This document shows positions 1 to 7,923 of a DNA stretch of 64,000 nt, in pieces. A program made the translations under genes and the position numbers. This DNA is from Methanobacteriota archaeon. GTDB taxonomy: Archaea; Halobacteriota; Methanomicrobia; Methanomicrobiales; Methanoculleaceae. The stretch covers positions 1-64,000 of the forward strand of contig JASUSO010000001.1 in assembly GCA_030446015.1 (NCBI GenBank), in the 5' to 3' direction. The first letter of the stretch is position 1. Every line of letters starts with the position of its first letter. The notes under the pieces were generated by a model that saw nothing but the letters and a program-made list of their open reading frames with translations, did not search any database and was not told the origin of the DNA.

Positions 1-279
1 GCCATTCTGGCAGTCGCACTTCGCGTGAGACCCGCATCGTCCATCCCTATCGGCGACCGAGCGTTATCCAGAGGTTGTGGAAGCATTTCAACAGGGCCGG
101 ATTTACGATATTCAGGTAGGCGTGGGGTTTGAGCACCGGAGGTGCGCACCCCTCACTTCCCTCGAAATCCATACTAAGTGCAACCGAAGGGCAGATGTTA
201 AGAGTAGACGGGAACTGTGGACACCCTGAGCCTGGAAGGGCCACACGACAAATGGGATTAGGGGAACGAGGGAAACCTC

Positions 280-2919
280 TCACCGTCCCCGGCTGATCTC
301 GTCGACGGCCGCGATCAGGAGGTCGATCTCCTGCTCCGTCGTGAAGGCCGCCATGCTCGCCCGCACCGTCCCCTCCGGGAGGCCGAGGTGCTCCATCAGC
401 GGCTGGCAGCAGTGGTGCCCCGAGCGCACCATGATATCCGCATCCTCGTCAAGCATCTGCGCCGCCTCCTGCGGGTGAACGCCGTCGATGGTGAACGAGA
501 CGACCCCGATCCTTGACCCAGGGTCTTTCCCGGCATAGACCGTGACCCCCTCGATCCCGGAGAGCCCCGCGATCAGCCGTGCGGTCAGGCGCTCCTCGTG
601 CCGGTGGATCTTCTCCATCCCGATCGCCGAGAGGTAGTCCACGGCGGCGCCGAGCGCAATCCCGCCGCCGACGTTCGGCGTCCCGGCCTCGTAGCGCTGG
701 TAGCCCTCCGCCGGATCGTAGCCTTCGGTGGTCACGCTCGCGACCATGCCACCGCCGAGAGTCGGCGGCTCGATGAGGAGATCCCGCATCCAGAGCACCC
801 CGGTCCCCATCGGCCCGAACATCTTGTGCCCCGCAAAGCAGAGGAAGTCGCAGCCGAGTTCCGCGACGTTCACCGGCATGTGCGGGAGGGACTGCGCTCC
901 GTCCACCAGGAGGAGGGCGCCGTGCTCCCGGCAGAGCGCCGCGATCTCGCGAACCGGCGGGACGACGCCGAGGACGTTCGAGGCGTGGGTGACGGCGACG
1001 AGCCGGACGCCGCCCCGGGCCAGGGCCGCCTCAAGCGCCGCAAGATCGAGCGCGTAGTTATCGTCGATCCCGATCACGTCGAGCGCGACCCCATGCTTTG
1101 CCAGCATCCGCCAGGGGAGGAGGTTTGAGTGGTGCTCGAGGATGGTAGTCACCACGCGGTCGCCCGGCCTCCAGGAGAGACCCTGAGCGACCATGTTGAT
1201 CGCGTCGGTGGCGTTCTTCGTAAAGACCGTCACCCCTGCCTCGCCGCCGATGAACCGGGCCACCTTCTCGTGGGCGTGCCAGTAGCGCTGCGTCGCGATC
1301 CGGGTCAGCCGGTGGACGCCCCGGCCGACATTCGCCCGGTAATGGTGCTCGAACTCGACGAGCGCCTCCACCACCGGCTCCGGCGAGAAACTCGTCGCCG
1401 CATTGTCGAGATAGACGATATCGCCGAGGATCGGGAAGTCCTTCCTGATCGTCTCGGGGGTGAACTCACTCTCCGCCGGCGGTACCGGCTCGCTGATACC
1501 CGTACTCTTCATGGTCGCCACCTTCTCCACCTTCCTGACCGGGACCTCACGGAGGGTGAAGTCGTCGTTGACGGCGATCCCCCGGTCCCTGCAGACCTCG
1601 CGCATCTTCGGGGGCAGCGCCCGCCACCGCCAGAGCCCCCACCGGTGGTAGACGTCAGGCAACCCGTTCTTCTCCGCCCAGCGGATAAGGAATTCGTCCC
1701 AGCGATCCGTCAACTCCGGGTGCATCTCGCGGAGCCCTTCGTACTCGCTCTCGAGCACCGCCGGGCAGAGGTAGCAGCCCACCCGCTCAAGCCCCATCTC
1801 GTAGAGCGGGTTCATCGGGACCTCGCGCCACCAGAGGTAGAGGAAGACCTCGAGCGCCCGCCAGTTCCGGATCGGCGAGACGTTCAGTTGCAGGGGGTTT
1901 GCCGGGTTCTGGCTCGTCTCGTCGAGGTCGGAACGGTTCCAGGACTCATACCACCGGTTCCCCTGGATGGTGACGCAGGGGCCGAGCCCGGCAAGATAGA
2001 TCTTCAACGGCTGCAGTTTCAGGAGTTTGCAGCACCAGCGGTGATCCTTCCCCGGCGGCCCCGCCTTCTCGACCGCCTGGAAGAAATCGCCGCCTTTCTT
2101 GATTATCTCGACGCCCTGCGACGCCGCGAACGCCACCGTCTCGGGGAGCTCAAGACCGGTGTCGATGAAGAACACCTGCTCCACCCCGGCCTTCCGCGCG
2201 AGATGGAGGACGGCGGTGCTGTCCTTGCCGCCGGAGAACGAGACGTTCACGCACGGCCGGTCGTTCATGTGTTTCTTGATAGTCCGGATGGCGTTGCGTT
2301 CGAGGTTCTTCAAGTGGTAGCGGTTCTTCTCGATGACCTCGTCCCAGCCCGGGTCGGGCCTGGTGCGGGGCTCGACGGGGGCGAGTTCCTTCACCCGGAT
2401 CTGCCCACCCCTGACGATTCCCGTGCCGAACCGGTTCCTGTAGGAGACGATGACCGTCCCGTCCGGCACCGGGGCCGCGAGCGGGAACTGCTTCCCGCCG
2501 ATGCGGCCCTTATGGGCGCTCACCGCAGGCTCGGCCTCCAGGTCGACGATGCCGCGCGTCGCGTGCGGCAGGATGTGCGGGAGGGCTTCGGGAGCGATAT
2601 CGAGGCTAAACCTCCGTTCAATCGGGTCGAACGTGAGCCAGCCGAGCCGGTCGCCGTGGACGATCACGAGGTCCGCCCGGTCGACCCCGCCGGTCTTGTT
2701 CAGGAGCACGACGCGGGGCAACGGGACGTCGCCGAACCGTTCGGTCAGGAGACGCCGGATGAGGGCTATATCCGCCGCGAGGGCGGGCCGGACGTCGTGC
2801 GGCTGCAGGAGCGCTATCTCCCGAACTTGCGCTCCGCAGGAGCAGGTGCGCCCGATGAGGGGGACGTTGCATTGGTCGCACCAGTAGAGGACTTTCTTTA
2901 CTGCCGGTTCGCGCTTCAC
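280..2919 (-). CDS. Fusion: zinc-ribbon / RNA-binding-like region / PAPS-reductase-like (PP-loop) domain + SufS-type cysteine desulfurase
   Basis: 879-aa ORF. N-term CDQC...CSC; PP-loop SGGKDST; WCCKLLK and CYLCP cysteine motifs; then class-V aminotransferase with YLDNAATS, LEHHSN, DGAQ, FAGHKMFGP and SGHHCCQP catalytic loop. Confidence 0.88.
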   Translation of the reverse strand: MKREPAVKKVLYWCDQCNVPLIGRTCSCGAQVREIALLQPHDVRPALAADIALIRRLLTERFGDVPLPRVVLLNKTGGVDRADLVIVHGDRLGWLTFDPIERRFSLDIAPEALPHILPHATRGIVDLEAEPAVSAHKGRIGGKQFPLAAPVPDGTVIVSYRNRFGTGIVRGGQIRVKELAPVEPRTRPDPGWDEVIEKNRYHLKNLERNAIRTIKKHMNDRPCVNVSFSGGKDSTAVLHLARKAGVEQVFFIDTGLELPETVAFAASQGVEIIKKGGDFFQAVEKAGPPGKDHRWCCKLLKLQPLKIYLAGLGPCVTIQGNRWYESWNRSDLDETSQNPANPLQLNVSPIRNWRALEVFLYLWWREVPMNPLYEMGLERVGCYLCPAVLESEYEGLREMHPELTDRWDEFLIRWAEKNGLPDVYHRWGLWRWRALPPKMREVCRDRGIAVNDDFTLREVPVRKVEKVATMKSTGISEPVPPAESEFTPETIRKDFPILGDIVYLDNAATSFSPEPVVEALVEFEHHYRANVGRGVHRLTRIATQRYWHAHEKVARFIGGEAGVTVFTKNATDAINMVAQGLSWRPGDRVVTTILEHHSNLLPWRMLAKHGVALDVIGIDDNYALDLAALEAALARGGVRLVAVTHASNVLGVVPPVREIAALCREHGALLLVDGAQSLPHMPVNVAELGCDFLCFAGHKMFGPMGTGVLWMRDLLIEPPTLGGGMVASVTTEGYDPAEGYQRYEAGTPNVGGGIALGAAVDYLSAIGMEKIHRHEERLTARLIAGLSGIEGVTVYAGKDPGSRIGVVSFTIDGVHPQEAAQMLDEDADIMVRSGHHCCQPLMEHLGLPEGTVRASMAAFTTEQEIDLLIAAVDEISRGR

Positions 2920-2969
2920 TTCAAGAATGATTGGCGGCCGCAGGCATTAAGTGAACCGACGGGATGTCC

Positions 2970-3515
2970 TCACGACCGCCTCAGCATCAGGACGAGAGCG
3001 GTGCCGAGGGCGGCCAGCAGGATAGCCGCAGCCGTGAGGAAGACGGTGTTGACGTACCGCTCCGCCTGCACGCCGGGGTAATCCGGGCCCGGTACGATGA
3101 CGTCGACCGGGGCGCGGGCCACGGCGCCGGAGACCGGGTCAAGGGCGACGAGGAGGAGTCGCCCCTCCGGCAACTCCGCGGAGGGCACTGTCCCGCGGAA
3201 ATGCCGGACGGTATCGCCGGCGGCCGCGGAATCGTCTTCGAAGAGCGTGTAGCCTGCAACGAGCGATCCGGAAGAGACGCTATAGACCAGCAGGTCGACG
3301 CGTTGCGGGGGGCGATAGAAACTCGCATCCCGGCTCCAGGCGGCGGAGACGACAAGGTCTTCGTCCCCGGCGAGGGTGTCGTTTGATAACGAGAGTAGAA
3401 GAGAAGGGAGCGGCGGGGGCGTCGCGCCAAAAACGGGGCAGGGCATGACGAGGAGGGCAGAGAGGGCCGCCAGGAGGAAGAGACCGATCCTGCGCGGCAT
3501 CCCATACGACATCAT
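2970..3515 (-). CDS. Predicted exported/membrane-anchored protein (signal peptide and C-terminal TM helix)
   Basis: N-term MPRRIGLFLLAALSALLVMPCPVFG; C-term TVFLTAAAILLAALGTALVLMLRRS; start moved to the MMSYG methionine. Confidence 0.6.
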   Translation of the reverse strand: MMSYGMPRRIGLFLLAALSALLVMPCPVFGATPPPLPSLLLSLSNDTLAGDEDLVVSAAWSRDASFYRPPQRVDLLVYSVSSGSLVAGYTLFEDDSAAAGDTVRHFRGTVPSAELPEGRLLLVALDPVSGAVARAPVDVIVPGPDYPGVQAERYVNTVFLTAAAILLAALGTALVLMLRRS

Positions 3516-3649
3516 AACCGGGGTATCGGCCCGGCAGGGGATAACCTTTCCCCGCCGGCAGACGGACAACCGCTCTCGCAAGCGGATAGGCGCAACGCTC
3601 CGGTGCGGCGATGCAAAGACTTATTCGTGTAAATGCGAATAATCTAAGT

Positions 3650-3958
3650 ATGGCGTCGCGCTGCGTAAACAACCTGGGTGGAGTGGTGCTCCTCAAGGAC
3701 GTGACACCTGAACAGGTGAACGAGTACGTGCAAAAGCACAGCAAAGAATACTACGAGATGCCCCCGGAGTTCGTCTTCAAGGACATCCGGATGCTCTTGA
3801 AAAAACCCATGCTCGTCGGCCTGAAGCTCCGGAAGAAGAAGATTCTGCTGCCGTTTACGAAGCCCTGCCCCGGTTACGGGACGATGCTCTTCGAGATCGG
3901 GGCAAAGGATGAAGATATCGAGTTCATCCGCAACAACCTTGTGAAAGTCTCGGAGTGA
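3650..3958 (+). CDS. Small conserved protein (possibly DUF1894-like, methanogen-restricted)
   Basis: Clean ~100-aa ORF from MASRCVNNLGGVVLL; family recalled from memory, not searched. Confidence 0.5.
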   Translation: MASRCVNNLGGVVLLKDVTPEQVNEYVQKHSKEYYEMPPEFVFKDIRMLLKKPMLVGLKLRKKKILLPFTKPCPGYGTMLFEIGAKDEDIEFIRNNLVKVSE

Positions 3959-4109
3959 GGCGGGCGGGCCGCTCCCGAAATCGGTCTATGCGCTCACCCG
4001 GCGGCCCCGCACCCTTTCTATCCCTTTTTCGCCGCCTTACCCCGCCCTTTTGGGGCGGCATGACCGATCGATATATAGCCCCTGGCGGGAGAAACTTATA
4101 GCGATCATC

Positions 4110-4739
4110 GTGGGCATTAAGGAGTGGGTAGTCCCTCAGGATAAGGCCTTTTTTGACCTCTTCGACGAGATGGCCAGAACGGTCGTTGCTGCTGCCGATC
4201 TTCTCGTTGATTTCGTCGAAAACTTTGAGGACGTGAAAGAAAAGTGCCGTAAGGTGAAGGAACTCGAACACCAGGGAGACGACATCTCGCACCAGATCTA
4301 CGAGCAACTGAATCGGACGTTCATCACGCCGCTTGAGCCCGAAGAGATCTCCCGCCTCGCCTCGGCGCTCGACGATATTCTCGATTACATCGACGGCACC
4401 GCGCAGCAGATGTACAGTTACGGCATCACCGAGACCGACAACGCGATGATTGAACTTGCAAAACTGATCCAGTTAAGCGTCGTCGAGATCGAGAAGGCCG
4501 TCGTCGGCATACGGTCGCTCAAGGATCCGGCCCTGATCGAGGAGCGGTGCATCGAGGTGAACCGCCTGGAGAACATCGCAGACGGCGTCCTCGCCCATGC
4601 CATCATGGACCTCTTCAAGACGAAGGATGCCATCACCATCATCAAACTCAAGGACATCTACGAGAACCTTGAGATGGCGACCGATAAGTGTGAAGACGTC
4701 GCAAACGTCCTGAGTGACATAGCCATCAGACATACCTGA
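4110..4739 (+). CDS. DUF47/PhoU-like phosphate transport regulator
   Basis: Helical PhoU-like sequence (FFDLFDEMARTVV..., DGTAQQMYSYGI..., YENLEMATDKCEDVANVLSDI), immediately upstream of a PiT transporter. Start could be GTG 4110 or ATG 4050. Confidence 0.85.
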   Translation: MGIKEWVVPQDKAFFDLFDEMARTVVAAADLLVDFVENFEDVKEKCRKVKELEHQGDDISHQIYEQLNRTFITPLEPEEISRLASALDDILDYIDGTAQQMYSYGITETDNAMIELAKLIQLSVVEIEKAVVGIRSLKDPALIEERCIEVNRLENIADGVLAHAIMDLFKTKDAITIIKLKDIYENLEMATDKCEDVANVLSDIAIRHT

Positions 4740-4744
4740 GCACC

Positions 4745-5929
4745 ATGGACCCGATCATCATCCTCGGCATCCTTCTCGCCCTCCTCTTTAACTTTGCAAA
4801 CGGCCTGAACGATGCCGCGAACTCGATCGCCACCATCATCGCGACCAAGGCCTTGACCCCCCTGCAGGCGGTCCTCCTCGCAGGGGTCTTCAACCTCATC
4901 GGCCCCCTCCTCTTCACGACGGCGATTGCGGCAACCATCGGAAGAGGGATCGTCGATCCCTCATATCTTACACCGACGCTGATCCTCGTGGCCATGGTCG
5001 GCGCGGTGCTCTGGATCCTTGTGACCTCTCTTTTCGGGATACCGGTATCAAGCAGCCACGCCCTGATCGGGGGACTCCTCGGTACCGGCATCGCCGCTGC
5101 CGGGACAGGAGCGGTGCTCTGGCCGCCGCTTACGATGATCGAGCAGGTCCTCTTCTACGGGTCCATCGGTGCGGTCCTCGGTGCGGTCATCACGGGTGCA
5201 CTGGCATACTATAAGGGCGACTTCAAGCCCTGGAACCTCCTCCTCGGCGGACTCATCGGGGTAACGGTCATCATTCCGGTCGCCATCGCAACAGGGTTGT
5301 TGAAGATCGGCGGCATCCTCGGGATCCTGATCTTCATCGTCGTCTCTCCTCTGCTCGGGTTCATCTCCGCGTTCGCCCTCAGCACCCTCGTCGTCAACGT
5401 CTTCCGCAACTATCATCCGCGGCGCTTCTCAAGCCTTTTTAGAAACCTCCAGATCTTCTCGGGTTCCTTCCAGGCCATCGGCCACGGGGCCAACGATGCC
5501 CAGAACGCGATGGGCATCATCACCGCCATGCTCCTTGCCGGCGGGCTGATCGCCGAGTTCTCGGTCCCGCTCTGGGTCATACTGGCGTCGTCGCTCGCCA
5601 TGTCGGTCGGGACGTTCTTGGGGGGCTGGCGGGTCATCGACAAGATGGCAAACCGGATCACGAAGATCCGGCCCTACCAGGGGTTTTCGGCATCGGCCAC
5701 TGCCGGCGGCGTCCTCTCGCTGATGACGATCTTCGGTATCTCCGTCTCGACGACCCATGCGACGACCGGCGCGATCATGGGCGTCGGCGCAACCCGCGGC
5801 TACTCGGCGGTCAAGTGGGGGGTCGTCCGCGAGATCGTCGCCGCGTGGGTCCTGACCATCCCGGCGGCGGCGATCGTGGCCGGGCTCTGCTACGTTGTCG
5901 GCCAGGCGGCGTTTGGCGGGATTGTTTGA
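4745..5929 (+). CDS. pit: PiT-family inorganic phosphate transporter
   Basis: NGLNDAANSIATIIATKAL and SFQAIGHGANDAQNAMGII PiT signature repeats; multi-TM. Confidence 0.93.
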   Translation: MDPIIILGILLALLFNFANGLNDAANSIATIIATKALTPLQAVLLAGVFNLIGPLLFTTAIAATIGRGIVDPSYLTPTLILVAMVGAVLWILVTSLFGIPVSSSHALIGGLLGTGIAAAGTGAVLWPPLTMIEQVLFYGSIGAVLGAVITGALAYYKGDFKPWNLLLGGLIGVTVIIPVAIATGLLKIGGILGILIFIVVSPLLGFISAFALSTLVVNVFRNYHPRRFSSLFRNLQIFSGSFQAIGHGANDAQNAMGIITAMLLAGGLIAEFSVPLWVILASSLAMSVGTFLGGWRVIDKMANRITKIRPYQGFSASATAGGVLSLMTIFGISVSTTHATTGAIMGVGATRGYSAVKWGVVREIVAAWVLTIPAAAIVAGLCYVVGQAAFGGIV

Positions 5930-6069
5930 GGGCGGGAGATCCATCTTTTTGGTATAGGACCAGTGGGGTCCGGGTTTGAATCGTTTATACCGGGCGAGAT
6001 GGCCGGCGGATCCGTCGGCTAAGAACCCGTGCGATCGCAAATAAGCACTCTTAATACACTTTCTCGTCA

Positions 6070-6208
6070 TCAAATAGTTATACGGCAGGACGCGGAGCAG
6101 CCGGACAGGACGCCGATTGCCCTGATGAACGGCAAGCAGATGGTGAGTCTCGAGCACGATATCGGGGTGGTGCGGACGAACTACGACCTTGCGGAGGGTG
6201 AAGAATGA
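6070..6208 (+). pseudogene. C-terminal remnant resembling an Mrr-like restriction endonuclease
   Basis: Open frame ending TGA 6206-6208 reads TPIALMNGKQMVSLEHDIGVVRTNYDLAEGEE, similar to the Mrr C-terminal pattern (VLxDGxxLxxLMxxxxVGV). No catalytic domain upstream. Confidence 0.4.
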
Positions 6209-6239
6209 CAGGAGTGGATAACCAGGAGGCAGAGACGGC

Positions 6240-7349
6240 GTGACGGTCCAACCCTACGTCCCGGAGCCGCTGCCCCCGGCCGGCATCGACTGGGAGGCCC
6301 ATATCCCGCAGATAGCGTCGGCGAACCGCGCCCTCGCCCGGTACGACGGCATCCTCCAGGCGATCCCGAACCCGCGGCTCCTCCTCTCCCCGCTCCTGAC
6401 CCAGGAGGCGGTGCTCTCGTCACGGATCGAGGGAACCCAGGCATCGCTCGAAGACGTCCTGCGGTTCGAGGCGAACCCGAAGGAGCCGATCGGCGATGCT
6501 GCTCTCGCCGACATCCGGGAGATCATCAACTACCGGGAGGCGCTGAATACCGCGGTGGAAGCCCTCAAGACCCGGCGGCTGGACATCGCCCTCGTCTGCG
6601 ACCTGCACCGGATCCTTCTCTCCGGCAGCCGGGGCATGGACCGGGAGCCGGGGTGCATCCGGGAGATCCAGAACTTCATCGGGCGGGACGCCCAGATCGA
6701 GCACGCGATCTATGTCCCGCCGGCGCCGGAGGATCTTTCCGGGGCGCTCGGGGACTGGGAGGCATACCTGCAGGGCGGGGAGTTGGACGTTCTCGTCCAG
6801 CTCTCGGTCTTAAAGGCGCAGTTCGAACTCATCCACCCGTTCTGCGACGGCAACGGGCGTATCGGGCGGATGCTCGTCCCCCTCGTCCTCTACGAGAAAG
6901 GGCTGATCGGGAGCCCGATTTTCTATATCAGCGCCTACCTTGAGCGGAACCGGCCGGTCTACTACGAGCGGCTGCTCGGGGTTTCGCGGGACGGGGACTG
7001 GAACGGCTGGATAACGTTCTTCCTCCACGCTATCGAGGAGCAGGCGGGGGCGAACGGCCGGAAAGCAACGGCGATCCTCGACCTTTACGACGAGATGAAG
7101 CAGACGGTGCCGGAGGTGACCCGGTCGCAGTATGCGGTCGCCGCGCTCGATGCGCTCTTTAAGACGCCGGTCTTCAGTTCGGCTGAGTTTTTCGAGCAGG
7201 CGGCGATACCCCGAAGGGCGGCAGAGCGGATCCTCCAGCAGCTCCGTGAACAGGGGATCATCGCCGTCCTTACCGAGGGCGGAGGGCGGCGTGCCGCGAC
7301 CTATGCCTTCCCGCGCCTGCTCGCCATCACCGAGGGGGACCGGTTGTGA
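6240..7349 (+). CDS. Fic family protein (class II, N-terminal inhibitory helix) with C-terminal winged helix
   Basis: HPFCDGNGRIGR matches HxFx(D/E)GNGRxxR; SSRIEGT matches inhibitory (S/T)xxxE(G/N); GTG start. Confidence 0.93.
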   Translation: MTVQPYVPEPLPPAGIDWEAHIPQIASANRALARYDGILQAIPNPRLLLSPLLTQEAVLSSRIEGTQASLEDVLRFEANPKEPIGDAALADIREIINYREALNTAVEALKTRRLDIALVCDLHRILLSGSRGMDREPGCIREIQNFIGRDAQIEHAIYVPPAPEDLSGALGDWEAYLQGGELDVLVQLSVLKAQFELIHPFCDGNGRIGRMLVPLVLYEKGLIGSPIFYISAYLERNRPVYYERLLGVSRDGDWNGWITFFLHAIEEQAGANGRKATAILDLYDEMKQTVPEVTRSQYAVAALDALFKTPVFSSAEFFEQAAIPRRAAERILQQLREQGIIAVLTEGGGRRAATYAFPRLLAITEGDRL

Positions 7350-7440
7350 ATACTCTGGTATCCCCAGGCCGTTTCGTGTAGACCAGAACCCCGATCCGAT
7401 AGACAGAAACCATGCCCCGGAGGTGGTTGTGGGAGACTCG

Positions 7441-7538
7441 TGACCCACACCGGAATTTGTGCGACACCTATGACCCACAAAAAACCTTGTGCGACACGGA
7501 GTGCACTTTTGTGTCGCACAAAACAGGTGGTGCGACAC
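7441..7538. repeat. Short intergenic repeat array with GTGCGACAC boxes
   Basis: GTGCGACAC at 7459-7467, 7489-7497, 7530-7538; inverted GTGTCGCAC at 7511-7519; TGACCCACA at 7441 and 7471 (30-bp period). Confidence 0.75.
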
Positions 7539-7692
7539 CCGTGACGCATAACGATCGGACCCGGCCGGCCGCCGGGCCCCTGGATAGCGGCGCAGGGGTG
7601 GCGCTGATAGAGAGGACCGTGTCGTAGTATAGGCGTAGAGGAGGATGCCAGGCCAGGAAACACCCTTTCCTCTTCCAGATCAGCTATGCCCA

Positions 7693-7878
7693 TCAGTACA
7701 ACTCTTCAAGGTCGTTCTCGGCCAGTTTCAGGATGTATTCTTCAGGAGCATAGAGTTTTGCCATTTTTTTAGGGTGTTTCCTCAGCCTGACGACCACTCG
7801 CTCTACCCCGGGTCTCAGGGGTCGGTCGAGCTGGATTGTCGTGTCGTCGATCAGTCTTCCGTCGACTTCTACCGGCAT
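7693..7878 (-). CDS. Small protein resembling AF2212-like/DUF104-type antitoxins
   Basis: MPVEVDGRLIDDTTIQLDRPLRPGVERVVVRLRKHPKK...; downstream and co-oriented with the methylase gene. Confidence 0.45.
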   Translation of the reverse strand: MPVEVDGRLIDDTTIQLDRPLRPGVERVVVRLRKHPKKMAKLYAPEEYILKLAENDLEELY

Positions 7879-7923
7879 TGCCCCCACTCCATGACATACT
7901 CAGATATTGCGGTTATTGATATC

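Noticed and set aside
47-283. 78-aa minus-strand ORF
   Set aside because: No motif or start context, overlaps repeat-like non-coding sequence.
1129-3081. 650-aa plus-strand ORF antisense to the PAPS-reductase/SufS fusion
   Set aside because: Same shadow effect; opposite strand carries clear catalytic motifs.
7441-7538. CRISPR array
   Set aside because: Boxes are only 9 bp, spacing irregular (30 and 41 bp), one copy inverted, no cas genes.
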